Positions 21,699 through 33,352 are shown, numbered from the stretch's first letter. The stretch is 64,000 bases of DNA from Macrosoma leucophasiata (GCA_036365455.1 JAWQUS010000008.1:21869501-21933500), one strand, 5' to 3'. Notes: generated by a model not told the origin, from the sequence alone. Numbers and translations: made by a program.

Positions 21699-22489
21699 TA
21701 CTGGTGGTAGAGCTCTAGTGGCGGAGCTCGCGGGCGGAGTTACCACCGCATTACCTTATATAATCATCATCATCATATCAGCCATAAGACGTCCACTGCT
21801 GAACATAGGCCTCCCCCAAGGACCTCCATGCCGACCGATCGGAAGCGACGTGCATCCAGCGGGTACCTGCAGCCTTGATCAGGTCATCGGTCCATCTTGC
21901 AGGTGGACGTCCTACGCTGCGTTTGCCAATACGTGGTCTCCACTCGAGAACCTTTCTGCCCCAGCGGCTATCGGTTCTCCGAGCTATGTGCCCTGCCCAT
22001 TGCCACTTCAGCTTGGAAATCTGCTTGGCTATGTCAGCGACTTTCGTTCGCCTACGGATCTCCTCATTTTGATTCGATCTAGTAGGGAAACGCCGAGCAT
22101 AGCCCTTTCCATTGACCGCTGAGTGACTTTCGTACGAGACCCATAGTGAGAGACCACGTCTCGGCACCGTAGGTCATCACCGGTAAAATGCACTAGTTAA
22201 AGACTTTCGTCTTCAAGGACTGCGGGATGTTTGACGAGAAAACGCTCCTCAACTTACCTTATATACTTACTGCATAATGGTAGTGTTCAGCACTATCGTA
22301 TTCCGGTCAGATGGTAATGTACGGCCCTGTAATTACCGGCACAGAGGCATAACACCTCAGGCCTAAGGAGTGGTAACGCATCTGCATTTTGACCTCGGTC
22401 TTTGTGTGGGTGTCTATAGGTTGCAGTCATCACTAAACATCAATGTGAACTGCATGCTTGTTTGCCACTTCCATAACATAAAAAAAACA
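21699..22489 (+). repeat. SINE-A copy split by an RTE-type LINE
   Basis: Left part 21699-21762 ('actggtggtagagctc...cattacc') and right part 22254-22489 ('ttgcataatggtagtgttcag' type to 'cataacataaaaaaa') join exactly once the insert is removed. Confidence 0.8.
21763..22253 (-). mobile_element. 5'-truncated RTE-like LINE insertion with perfect 12-bp duplication
   Basis: Flanked by ttaccttatata at 21751-21762 and 22254-22265. On the minus strand it encodes the C-terminal end of an RTE-type protein ('KWQWAGHIARRTD', 'GKRSVGRPPARWTDDL', 'AYVQQWTSYG') and ends in a (GAT)n tail at 21763-21780. Only about 490 bp of the element inserted. The intact duplication suggests a fairly young event. Confidence 0.85.
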
Positions 22490-22696
22490 ATGATTCTAAA
22501 TCGAAGACTACCGCTTGAATAAACTTAGCTTTATGTTTTATCCGTGGATATCCAAGATTATTTCGTGTTAACCTTCCTTCGACTTGTAAAGAAGCAACTG
22601 CGCAATATTTATTGCTCGTATATTTGCTACAGGATAACCAAATCATTAAAATGTTAGATAACCCGTCGGACTGCTTTCGATCCAGTCATGATCGAT

Positions 22697-22990
22697 TTAT
22701 CAAACAAACTAAAACGTCGCCATCACATCAGCCGAAAGACGTCCATACCGTACCCTAATCGCATATGTCTTATCTGTCCCTCTACAACGATTGTTCAGGC
22801 TGGAGCGCCGTCTGCACTCGCCGACTACCCGGTGAAGTAAACTAGTGGTCTCGAGACGTGCTGCCTACATAAGTCCGTCCTAAAAACAGAGAGACGTCTA
22901 CTGTTAGACCGAAGAAATCTTCCCCGAAAATGCTCACAGCAGCGTTCTTCGTCATTAGGGGAGAATATGCCATATTCGACCGTAATAATA
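22697..22990. repeat. LINE 3' end scraps plus a lone 101-bp-array unit
   Basis: 'catcacatcagccgaaagacgtcca' is a LINE terminus. About 22795-22870 is a diverged unit of the 13781-14494 tandem repeat. Confidence 0.4.
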
Positions 22991-22997
22991 ATATTAT

Positions 22998-23365
22998 AAT
23001 GGCAACCCATTATACGTCCCACTGCTGGGCACGAGTCTATCCCCTTTTTTTGAGAAGGCCTGAAGCTTACGTTACAACGCTGCGCCAATGCAGGTTGGTC
23101 GAGATACGGGTTAATGACCAACCCGCTGTCGGATGTTTTCAAACCGCCCATAAGACCTCCGACAAGGTTTAACGACTGCTATCCATCGATAGCAACCGGG
23201 ACCGACGGCTTAACGTGCCCTCCGAAGTACGGAAACGCGCATTTAATTTGCCACTAGCGGTCACCCATCACACTACCCGACCGCGCCCGTAGTTCTTAAC
23301 CAAGCAGATCGCTTACGATCTACACCAGCCGCTGGGCCATGCGCGCTTCCATTCGACCGTAGCGG
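22998..23365 (+). mobile_element. Element D, near full-length
   Basis: From 'aatggcaacccattatacg' to 'gggccatgcgcgcttc'. It contains the 'gcggttttgaaaacatccgacag'-equivalent core. No coding capacity. Confidence 0.65.
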
Positions 23366-23681
23366 CCCCTTTTATCGCGAGACGCTCCTGCCCATTCCTC
23401 GTTAATGTATTAATGCCTGCTGGCATGGTTCGACCGCCTTTGCTCGGTTGAATTCTTCTCCACTAATGGACGGTGGGGTCATCGCATTGCGACGCCAAAA
23501 AACAAAAAAATGTAAACCATCATAGGTAGGTCTGTTCTCTGTTTGGGAGCTAATAGTGATGTTAAAGTTGTATGTTTTCTAATTATTCTGGCGTTGAATA
23601 AGAATGCTCCCAGTCCACCAAGGTTTCATTTGATAGCAAAGCTGTAAGCAACGTATTACATACAAATAAGTGTAAGGTACT

Positions 23682-23930
23682 ATCTAACCCGACAAAATTC
23701 GTATTGCCTCAGAATGAACTAATGTGTCAAAGGTTTGATAGATACAGACTATTTGTATGGGAAAATGAAATTGTGATTTTTACTATTTCCCTTCAATTTC
23801 TTCATATTTTTTTTACCTTTTTAAACCTTCCCTGGACTTCCAAAAATCATTCAAAACCAAAATTAGCCAAATCGGTCCAGCCGCTCTCGAGTTTTAGCGT
23901 GACTCACGAACAGCAATTGATTTTTATTTA
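23682..23930 (+). repeat. Retroelement 3' end (CR1-like in appearance)
   Basis: 'cgtattgcctcagaatgaa', 'aggtttgatagatac' and 'cagccgctctcgagttttag' match 41540-41790 and, in part, 29958-30060. Ends of this kind are common in Lepidoptera. Clade assignment is tentative. Confidence 0.5.
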
Positions 23931-24559
23931 GATAGATTATTATAGATTATATGTATTTTCCGCCGAAGTGAGCGTTCTAGAGTAACTCTTATTGAATAAA
24001 TTATATGTTTTTTTTTAACAAGCTATAATGATGTAGAAACAGAATAAAATATGATAATAAACACAATAATGAGACTTCGCATCGCACCATACTACGTTAG
24101 TGAGCAATAGATATCTACTTGTAGGTACCTACTACGCTATAATTGCATTGTCCCATTTCTCCTTTGTTTTACTAACCACACAATATACATATAATTGAAT
24201 CATTAAACACAAACTCATAAATGTGTAGTAGTACAATGATTTATTCAATTGTTTATTTTATGTTTACATCGACGCATGAACAATACGAACGAAAGTTTAT
24301 TGTAACGCGTCGATTTTAGTATACATTTCCAAGTACTGTTTACCTTCACAAGAAGACAGAAATAAATTTGTAAGGATTCTTTATATGGCACTTTTAATAT
24401 GCTTCCAGCCATAAGCATAATATTGGCTATAAGCCATGTTTACTTAGTATTTATTGTAATCTAAAGACTTACAATACGTTGACCACTGAAGACTAGACCG
24501 AAAGTTACACCGCCCGTAATAGCATATGTTTTATGTGTTATTGGTGATTCCCAACAACC
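23931..24559. other. No recognised gene
   Basis: AT-rich; nothing assignable. Confidence 0.3.
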
Positions 24560-24960
24560 TTGCCTTAGGGTCATAGCTCACTAGGCCACCTGGCACCCGA
24601 GCAGCCCCCGACCGCCTCGAGCGGTCTGCTCCCATTACCAGTATTATATATTAGTTTATGTCCCATTACATCAACTCCGCTCCGTATCGAGTCGATGTGG
24701 TCGGATGCGGTCGAGGCCGCATGACTTCGACACGCGAGCAGCGCGCGGTCCACGCGCGGACTGCAAGTGGACCACTCGGTGACCACTAGCTTGTTTTACG
24801 TTGACTCTGCATTGCCAACTCGCTGTTCCCAAGAAAACCGCACGCGGTCCGCGACTGGTTCACAAGTAACATCGCGTCGTTCACCCGTGGACCACCCGTC
24901 GACAACGAGTGGACGCCGTAAAACGAGGCGGTGCTGGTCGGGTGCCGGGTGGCTGTAGTG
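24560..24960. other. GC-rich island without recognised product
   Basis: Distinctly GC-rich block with repeated 'gtggaccac'/'ggaccacc' words. Open frames exist on both strands (24571-24786 minus, 24767-24958 plus), but neither shows a known domain or good splice borders. Confidence 0.3.
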
Positions 24961-25421
24961 AATCATGGCCCTTATTCCAGTTTTCGACGACCACCAGTTT
25001 CGGTTGTGCGTTGCCTGTAAGGGCTGTAAGTCAGTCAGTCAATAAAATCCTCGATAAAATCAATTGTCGTTTGTGTTGTAACTTTAGATCTAAGGACACT
25101 GACTTTTCGCTAGCGGCATCCTTCTCAGTAATGCCTGCACTTGGAACTCTGCTAAGTAAAAGACTATCTTAATGACGAATTGTTTTTTCTTTTTTCTTTT
25201 CTTCTATGAAGAAATTGAAAGGTTTTATGATTAATGGGTAAAATGTTATTGTTATTTATGCCTATTGAATTATTATTATACCTAAGTCATTCACTAAAGT
25301 TAGCTAGACCTGACAATGTAAACGTGTCTAGACCAATTTGAAATAAATACTTATTTGAAGTGTGAACGAACACATTCATAATTGAAATAGCTGCATAATA
25401 ATAAGTGATATTAAAATCTAA
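24961..25421. other. No recognised gene
   Basis: Nothing assignable. Confidence 0.3.
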
Positions 25422-25567
25422 CCCCCTTATTCATAAACGTATTTTAGCTAAAGTGTTGCTAATCTCTCCTTTATCCTTTTCTATCCTGCACGTTTGACAA
25501 TGCAACTGACAAAGACAAAGCATTCTATAGCTAAAACGTAGCTAATGTACGTTTATGAATAAGGGGG
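25422..25567. mobile_element. Harbinger-like MITE, 146 bp, complete
   Basis: Termini 'cccccttattcataaacgta' and its reverse complement 'tacgtttatgaataaggggg' are perfect over 20 bp. Pairing continues imperfectly with 'tttagcta' and 'tagctaa'. TAA duplications lie at 25419-25421 and 25568-25570. Non-coding. Confidence 0.85.
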
Positions 25568-25570
25568 TAA

Positions 25571-26342
25571 GGATGTATTATAGGTAATATTATTTTCTCA
25601 GGCTTATCTTTCCATTCTTAAACTAAGATGGGAAGTTCCCTGAGTCTGATTTTTAGTTTTTTAGGCCACCTTAAACACTTAATCATATCGCCTAAGCTTT
25701 ACAAATATCCGTAGCAAATAAAAGATAACCATGAGTGACACCAAATGCTCGCGAAAATTATCATAGTTCTATTTGAGTATCTAGAAAGAAAAAAAGAAAG
25801 AGAGAAGAAACAAACAAACAATTTATTTAGACATAGCACGGAGGCATAAACAAACAAAATAAAATAAATGGAAAATAATTAACAAACAACTCGTCTATAC
25901 CTATATATAAAAAAGCAAGGGTAGAACATAATGTAAATTGAATAATGAGGGATGGGCATCAGCTTCGATGAGATCACCAAAACAGTGCAAAACGTGGGGA
26001 TTATAGATTATAGGCATACCCCTCTTAGAGGGAGGCTATTGACCAGCAGAGGACTTCTTTATCTTCTTCGGCTGAGTGAGAGAGAGACAGATTTAGGGCG
26101 CTTTGAGATAGTACCCACGACGCTAAGCTACGTCCGATAGATCTTTGACATCGTCCTAATGTAAAATTACCATAACTTCAAAAGGGAAACCCCCTTAAAA
26201 TGTAAGTTAAGTTATCTATGTATCGTTAGAATCGTGACTACGAATAATGAGTTAGAATATTCAGCATGCATAGTTATAAATATTTATTAATAGTGAGAAT
26301 CTTCGCTTGCATAACCATGCGGCGCTTTAATAATTAACCACA
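25571..26342. other. No recognised gene
   Basis: A plus-strand frame at 25952-26140 lacks a known motif. Part of it ('gagggaggctattgaccagcag') resembles a LINE 3' end. Confidence 0.3.
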
Positions 26343-26495
26343 TCTCATCATCATCATCATTTCAGCCAAAATACGTCCACTGCTGGACAAAGGCCTCCCC
26401 CAAAGATTGCCACAACGAACGGTCCTGGGTCATCCAACCATAGCCCGCGACCTTCACCAGGTCGTCGGTCCACCTCGTCCAGCCTGCGCGATGGG
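26343..26495 (-). mobile_element. RTE-like LINE 3' fragment
   Basis: Same end as 21763: 'catcatcatcatcatttcagcc', 'cgtccactgctggacaaagg'. Truncated to about 150 bp. Confidence 0.65.
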
Positions 26496-26911
26496 TCGAA
26501 AGTTATTTAATTTACACATCGATTTAATCTTGCCCTTTTCATTTTTTTATAAAAATAACAATATCAATCTCTCAAATGTTATAAACACAGCTAAGGTCCT
26601 CGTTTCACCTGCGTTCACAAATTGTTTTCCGTAATATCGCCTTACACTGGTCCGTTGCTTCTTTTGATCACACTTAAATGAGAGGCGTCCAAGGCTAATG
26701 CTAACTAATTTTCAGCCATGTTCTGTATCTCGGTTGACATCATTTCAATAGCCACTTTCGAGTAGGTACATTGCTGTTTTGAAGTAAAATAAAAATTACC
26801 GTCGTTTTAGGAAAACAGGAATGTACCTACCACAAACGGACTTTCAAAATTATGTCAAGTGAGTAAAGTACATAATAAGCCCTCTGGACTGTGAGACCAC
26901 GTTGGAAAAAA

Positions 26912-27117
26912 ATTGAAGCGCGCATGGCCCCACGGCTGGAGTAGATCGTAAGCGATCTACTTGGTTAAGCATTACGGGCGCGGTCGGGTGTGTGATGGGT
27001 GACCGCTAATGGCAAATTAAAATATGCGCGTTTCCGTGCTTCGGACGGCAAGTTAAGCCGTCGGTCCCGGTTGTTATCAATAGATAGCAGTCGTTAAACC
27101 TTGTCGTGTTGGGTTGA
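26912..27117 (-). mobile_element. Element D, 5' or 3' half only
   Basis: From 'gcgcgcatggccccacgg' to 'cgttaaaccttgtcg'. Stops at the point where complete copies continue into the 'aaaacatccgacagcggg' region. Confidence 0.6.
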
Positions 27118-27624
27118 CATTATTAAGCGAGAGTTGCACCCCCTATTCGCACATGTCTAAACTCAAAAAATATACGACTGCACAAATCTTTAAATGCAGA
27201 TGCAAATTAAAAGTGCCGGAACATACCCATATTATATTTTGTTAAATGTTAGAGGCGCTTCCTTGGTAAACACCACACAAAGACCAATAAACATCAGGGT
27301 GTGGAACATAACGCGTGACTGATGGATTTGTTGGAATACTTATCACCCGCACATGCTTTATTTATTGACGTTGACGAAGTACTGCGTCTTCGTTGGGGGC
27401 CATAACTGAATAATGCGCACAAAACAGTTTCTACGAAGATAATTAATTAGTCGCGTGATTCATTTCCACGTTTTCGTGGCATCAAACAGAATTACGACGG
27501 TTTTTTTTTTATTTCTCATATTTTTATTAGCTTTTTCCGTAATCGTATGTCAGCCTCATCTTACCCTACTAAAGCCTCATCATTTAAATAAATTATAGAT
27601 AATTTTAGTCTAGCGCTGTTAGAC
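27118..27624. other. No recognised gene
   Basis: Nothing assignable. Confidence 0.3.
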
Positions 27625-27835
27625 GAACTTTTAATTCGAAGGGTCGCAGGTTCGATCCTTGCACCGGGACAAATATTTGTATGGCGTATGGCCTACAGAC
27701 ATTGAATTTGTTTCGTGCCTTGGTGTTTGTGTACGTATTGTGCGTGTACAAAGGTACCCACTACACAATTTAAATTAGTGTGGGGCTGTTAGTGTAAGCG
27801 TATTTAATTATTTGTTTTATTTTATTATCATTATT
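27625..27835 (+). repeat. SINE-R copy (tRNA-derived)
   Basis: Has the B-box 'ggttcgatcc' and body 'gggacaaatatttgtatggcg'. A second copy in opposite orientation at 60575-60765 shares 'tgattcgaagggtc', 'acaaatatttgtat' and the terminal 'gtgtaagcgtatttaatt'. Confidence 0.65.
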
Positions 27836-28401
27836 ACTCCTGTTGATTATCACGTGTAACACATTCAACAAGAAGACGGTGAACCTACGTCTTCTACAGT
27901 TCCACATACAACAAAGATTGGAGACTCTGGTGATTTCATAAGAAATTTAAATTTTCTGCAGGGAAAGTGACCAGAACGTAGGTAATCAATGGGCAATTAC
28001 ATCTCTTATTATGACAGTTATACAGCAATAATACTGTGCCACTTGAGTTCTTCTATTCGGCGGACTATGTCCATTAGTTTGTTTCTCATAGGAGTCTCCT
28101 CTTTTATGATTCAATCGCAGGGAAACGGTGAGCATAGCCCTTTACATTGCTCTCTGCCAAACCTTACTTACCCGTAGGTTCTAATTTTATAAATGTAAAA
28201 TTAGCTCTGTCTGTTTGTTTGTTACACTTTCGCGACCGCAGCGCTGAGCCGATTGTGATGAATTTTTACAAGGAGATAGTTTGAACCTTAAGAAAGGACA
28301 TGAACTGCTTATTGTGCCAAAAACAACCCCGAAGGGCTAGTAATTCATAAGCCAACGGACCGAACACATCCAACCTACGTACGTCACCGAATAATGTTAT
28401 A
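27836..28401. other. No recognised gene
   Basis: The sequence at 28190-28340 ('gtctgtttgtttgtt', 'cgctgagccgattgtgatgaa') is a common retroelement 3' region in insects; otherwise nothing. Confidence 0.3.
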
Positions 28402-28784
28402 GAGAAATATTTTATTTAAAGAAAAATGGAAAGAAAAATTTGACTTCAGGCGAGACTCGAACTCGCGGCCTACTGGGAATCTAGTCCAGCCGCTCTTCCA
28501 ATTGAGCTACTGAAGTCCTGCCCGATTTGTCACATCTTTTCTTCACATTTATTGCATTGCTTTATGGTAGCAGTAGTGCCATCTATTGCCGAACTATGCT
28601 AGTTAGGCAACCGCTATAATAGACTTGGCAGTTTATTGAATATCGTAAAGAAGTCGCTTTTACCCTTAATATTTTTTTTTATATTATTCCGCATTAACAC
28701 AAGTTAACTGAAGTCAAATTTTTCTTTCTATTTTTCTTTAAATAAAATATATTTCATAAGCATGTGTTAATGCGAAATAATATA
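28402..28784. repeat. Nested inverted repeats around a tRNA-like sequence
   Basis: 28402-28450 is the inverse of 28709-28758 ('gaagtcaaatttttctttc' arms of about 49 bp, few mismatches). 'ttattccgcattaacaca' near 28684 is the inverse of 'tgtgttaatgcgaaataat' near 28763. Two head-to-head SINEs, or a foldback element, are the likely sources. Confidence 0.6.
28442..28517 (-). repeat. tRNA-like SINE head with near-perfect cloverleaf
   Basis: The 76-nt minus-strand sequence forms a perfect 7-bp acceptor stem (gacttca/tgaagtc), a 4-bp D stem (gctc/gagc), and a 5-bp T stem (gcgag/ctcgc) with a 7-base TTCGAGT loop. The anticodon stem (gctgg/ccagt) encloses nine bases instead of seven, so no anticodon can be assigned. 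Hence a tRNA-derived SINE or pseudogene rather than a working tRNA. Confidence 0.65.
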
Positions 28785-29729
28785 AAACAACGTTATAGAG
28801 AAGATGGGAAGCTATATCCAATTTTGGCATGAAATCGATAGTTTAAAGAACCATTATGCCAGACTTACAGCTGGATAAACACATAGGGAACCTTATAAGG
28901 TTTTCAATTTTCCATTCCATTAAAAACAATCAACTGCAATAAAATGTAAAGAACCCAAATGAAGTTGGACATCGGACAATGAACAATTTAACTGCAAATT
29001 AGTTTGTCGCACTGAATAATTCATCGTCGGCACAGCTTTAACATAATAATTAATGACACCTACCTAGTTAGTTACCTTTTGAATAAGATTATACAATTCG
29101 TCGATAGGTATTCCTTTTTCAGATCAATAGCAACCATCAAACTTTAAGGGAAAATAAAAATAATAATGCAAATTGTAATTTTAATTTTCCAATTTCTGAT
29201 AAATAAATCATTTTATTGGTGGTAGAGTTCCAAATAAAGGAGGTCGAGGTCGTAGGCATCACCGCATTACTTAATCTATCTACTGCTAAATATCCAATTT
29301 TCAAATTCGCCAAAATGTCCAATTAGCAAAATGTCAATTTTCTTCCAAGTAAATAAATACACGTATATATGTCATCGGAAAATAACAAGATCCGCACGTT
29401 ATATTTTTCACAAATAAAGGCGTGGGGCGAGACAAATTAGGTCGAGGTGCTCTTAATCGATGTGAAAATCATCAATAAATAATACAATTTATCTCTCGTT
29501 TAGAATCCTAGAAATAATCAAGACTGATTGAGAATTAAACAATTTGCGAACTGGACATTATGAGAATTGGAGATCTTGCTGATTGGACATTTTGAGAATT
29601 TATCATGTTAAGCTACTTTGGAAATATTGCAAATTGGACATTTTGCTACTGACAGAAGCATATGTCGATCGTTTTTATAATTCTTGAATAGAAAATATAC
29701 AGTGGACTTTTGTTTTCATAAACAACTAG
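28785..29729. other. No recognised gene
   Basis: AT-rich. The phrase 'ttggtggtagagttccaaa' at 29216-29240, followed by 'aggcatcaccgcattacttaatctatctactgctaaat', is a short SINE-A 5' piece. Simple variants of 'aattggacatttt' recur at 29560-29650. Confidence 0.35.
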
Positions 29730-29965
29730 CTGTTGCCCGCAACTTCGCCCGCGTGGATGTCGTTTAAAAAGTGGCTATGTTCTAAGAAATTATAAGTTGT
29801 TCTCAAACACCACGTACTTTTCTCTTGATTTTTTTCCAGAATTCTATAAACCTCACGGAGCCCGAGACCTTTCCAACGAATGCAAAACCGTGGAAATCGG
29901 TTCGTGTGTTCTGGAGTTAAGCGTCAGGAAGGAGAACCCGACTTATTTTTATATTATAGACTAGC
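29730..29965 (+). repeat. Element F retroelement copy
   Basis: 'actagctgttgcccgc' start, 'cctcacggagcccgagacc', 'gtgttctggagtt' and an 'acttatttttatattatag' end. It matches 47357-47530 closely in the 3' half. Confidence 0.6.
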
Positions 29966-30888
29966 TGACCCGGCAAACTTCGTATGGCCTCACAATGAAA
30001 TAATGTGTCAAAGGTTTGATAGATACGGACTATTTGTACAGGAAAATTAAATTAAATGTAGAGATTCCCGTGGGAATGAGTGATTTTCCAGCAGTAAGTA
30101 GCCTAAATGTTGGCCAGGCTTAGTATCTATACACCACAAAAAGTTTCATTCGAATCCGTCCAGTATCTTACCGTACCATTAAACCATTTGGCCCTAATTA
30201 ATCCTACTACTATTTTAAAAGTTTTTAAACTGTGCTACTACCAGTCGGCAGGTGTGGTGACGCCACAATCGCCCGGTGTCTAAGACAAGATAGTGGGCCC
30301 GGGGCCAAAGACAGATGCTTGCGACAAGCCCCGGAAGCCAGACCGGTGGAGGCCTGGTTTACGGGCTGGCAAACGCTAGTTCGACTCTATGTTATGGCCA
30401 GTCCGACACTAGGACTACTATAGAACTAAAATGAGTTCGAATACACTCGCTGCTGCTGTTAGTGAAGTGCAATCAAATGACAATCACTTGTTTAAGTAAT
30501 TAAACTTACAAACGAGATCAAGGACACTGTTAATAAGAAAACTTTAAGTAATTTTGTCTCCATTAAGAGTGTGACGAGCAGTAGATGGTACTGATAGGAT
30601 ATCATAAAGCGTAATAATTACAAAATAATAGTAAACAAAAATTAAGTACATTTTAGTTAAAAATAAAACATAAGTATGACATAAATACTACTTATAGAAA
30701 GTAAAAAATAACAAAAAAAAATTATTGGCAGTTTCCAAGTTCTAAAGACAAAAGCTTAGAAATTGCCTATTAAAATTATTTTTTGTTAATTTTAGATTTA
30801 TTATTTCAAAGCAAAACTTATAAAATGCATCTTAAAAATGTTTATTGTTATTTTTTACTTTCCGTTTTATTTGTTAACTAAAAATGTA
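29966..30888. other. No recognised gene
   Basis: 29966-30060 repeats the 'cggcaaacttcgta...aggtttgatagatacgg' retroelement end. 30235-30420 is GC-rich with an open frame but no known motif. Confidence 0.3.
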
Positions 30889-31060
30889 GAATAGAATAGA
30901 ATAGAATAGAATATTCTTTATTGTACACCAGAATTGTAGGAAATACAGATGCTATTATAATAATAGTAGGCAATACAATAAGGCGGTCTTATTGCTGAAA
31001 GCAATCTCTTCCAGACGACCTTAAGGTGGAAGGAGAATCATCGTTAACATTGCAGCAGTA
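30889..31060 (-). mobile_element. LINE 3' end with (TATTC)n tail
   Basis: 'agaatagaatagaatagaat' followed by 'attctttattgtacacc' is the reverse complement of a LINE end of the '..ggtgtacaataaagaat' type with a pentamer tail. No coding part remains. Confidence 0.5.
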
Positions 31061-31644
31061 GGGTGTACATTTTCTAACGTAGTAAATACTAATACATTTA
31101 TATTGCATAAATACATAAATACATACATAATACTATCAATAATAATAATTTGAAGCTTACATATAACCACAACGATGCGATGAACATTAAACATTACTCG
31201 TATTTTCGCTGAGATAGTACTCATTCAGCTGTTTTTTGAATGATTGAAGAGTCTGTGCTTTACGTATTTCCAACCGCAGTGAATTCCAATGTACACACTT
31301 ACTTAATTATTGTCTACGTTTTTTTACGTGTAAAGCGCCAGATATCCCGGTCCTGACATACATGTCTTGCTTCTTATACATTCATCATTATCTCATTTAA
31401 AAATACTTTTTGGTAACCAAAAGTAGTAATGTTAGTTGTTTAAAATACCTAACCTAACAGTCAATGATTAAGAACCGGAAGACCAATGCAGAATAAGTGA
31501 ATCAGTCAATATACTTTGCTGTTGAAGATGAATGGATTTTCGAAGTGACCTCAGACAGTCGTGAGTCGTGACCGGGCGGACGACCTCGCTGTATCTCGTA
31601 ATGTTTTCGTCACCGCCGGCGGCGCACGCGCTGCCCACAGTGAC

Positions 31645-31694
31645 TGACACCGGATTAGGAAGTTATTTCGTTATTAGCCGCCAAGCTATCGATA
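31645..31694 (-). promoter_or_regulatory. Putative core promoter: DRE plus initiator
   Basis: On the minus strand TATCGATA (31687-31694, the DREF-binding DRE of insect housekeeping promoters) lies about 42 bases upstream of an initiator-like TCAGTC (start A near 31645). CpG-rich sequence follows down to about 31540, in contrast to the AT-rich surroundings. This arrangement suits a 5' untranslated first exon. The gene it would serve is not shown; the SH2 exon at 12.4 kb is downstream on the same strand. Confidence 0.4.
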
Positions 31695-31699
31695 TTTCG

Positions 31700-32309
31700 A
31701 CAATATTACAGCAAAAAACGTTTCTTTCAATATAAGGCACCGATTACATAAAGAAACGACAGATAAAAAAAACTTTTTTTAAGACGGACGTAGGCGGTAC
31801 GTCTTGAGACGGTACTAGTTCAACGAGCAATCGGCGAGCAAAGAAGGCGTTCCAGCCTATAAAAAATACTGATCCTATCTTTTGAGCACCTATTTGTTAA
31901 CACGTACGCTAAAAATATTGATGTGTAAAGGCTGATGATGATAAACTTGTGAACCCGGGACACGTTGTCCTACCCACAGCGCCTATTTAAACCACTCATG
32001 AACTCATTAAAACTATATCAAAATCAGTAAAGCAGCTGGAGCCATTTTCGAGATTTATGAGACAAACGCTCAGCGATAGAAAATGAAAAGAGTTAGCAGA
32101 TCATAAGGCGTATTATGTATCTCGGTTGACATAATTTCGATAGCAATTTTGCAGAACATTGCTTTATTGACATAACGTGATTATAACGATCAGTTAATAA
32201 AAACAATTATGAAGGTACTTCAAAGTGGCTTTCAAATTGATGCTTACCGAGGTACAGAGTACACCTGCAGGTTATTTGTCCGCCGTCTATTGATGAATGA
32301 TGGCCAATC
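31700..32309. other. No recognised gene
   Basis: 32110-32320 repeats phrases from 26715-26870 ('tgtatctcggttgacat', 'catttcaatagc'/'atttcgatagc'), a diverged repeat pair without clear ends. Confidence 0.3.
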
Positions 32310-32530
32310 ACACTATCACACCAATATTATAAATGTGTAAGTTTCTATGTTTGGATATTTGTCCGTTAATCACGCCGAAACTACTGAACGGATTTTGATG
32401 AAAGTTATACAGATAGGGTATTAGCTGACTTAGATTATAGGATATTTTTTATCACGAAAATGTTCCTGTGGGATGCCATGGGATGATTTAATGAGTTTCC
32501 ACAGGTTAGGCGAAAAGCGACCTACACACC
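32310..32530 (+). repeat. Retroelement 3' region
   Basis: 'cacgccgaaactactgaacg' followed by 'gattttgatgaaa' is a phrase found in many lepidopteran retroelement ends. Boundaries unclear. Confidence 0.4.
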
Positions 32531-32755
32531 GGGGGCAATATATCTATCATCACCACATTATTTCATGATTCATGACGATGCCTTGATGGAAGGGTTATAA
32601 CTGAGGATAATAATGCATAAAGTAAAAATTTATTAGACCTTTTTACTGGCCGGTTATCTTGAAGGACCGCGTTTCCTAATCTATTTGTAACGGAGGTGTT
32701 TAGCGATAACGTGTTAAGGTTAGATGGATAGATTAGCAGATAATGTAAGGGTCCA

Positions 32756-33178
32756 ATATAACAGACTTGGGTCCTACTCCGCTGGGGTCCTGAGTTCGAT
32801 TCCCGGGTCGGGAAATAGGCTATAAATATAACGCTATCAGAGATAACTATGTCATCACGGCACCACCACACTTGGGAGGCGCCTACTCCGTCGCTGCGCC
32901 CTATTCGGCAACGCGGCGCTTACCACTGCGCCACCCAGACAAGACGCCGCTCTCATTATTATGGGAGCAGAAGATGCCGAGGCAAAGGGGCACGTGCCTC
33001 GAAGCCTATACGAATCAACGACGAGATAACTATAAAAAGTCCTTGATACCTATTGGGATTTTTCTGGAAATTCCCCAGTAGGTACCTACCTCAGATTTAA
33101 GTAGTATCGGCGATATTAACAGACTCGCCACTTGTTACATGGGCCAATACCGTTTACAGTGGATGTCAGGCGTGAGGT
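32756..33178 (+). repeat. SINE-T mosaic
   Basis: Head with B-box 'gagttcgattcccggg' at about 32790, then foreign GC-rich sequence, then body pieces 'tttctggaaattccccagta' and 'gactcgccacttgttacatg', and the end 'caggcgtgaggtta'. A diverged copy with an internal insertion. Confidence 0.45.
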
Positions 33179-33352
33179 TATGTTCTTTGATCGTTGTAAT
33201 ATATTTTTTTCGCAATAACACATTTGAGTAAAATTAAGAAATTAAAGAAAAAAGAGAAAGATTGCGGGCAGTAATTGAACAGTAACAGTATCTTCACGCC
33301 AAGTTCCTTATGGGGTAGGCAGAGTGTGGAGCGCGACTTAATGCACCGAGCA

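Noticed and set aside
28442..28517. A functional tRNA gene
   Set aside because: The anticodon loop has nine bases and the flanks belong to a dispersed SINE, so no anticodon can be assigned.
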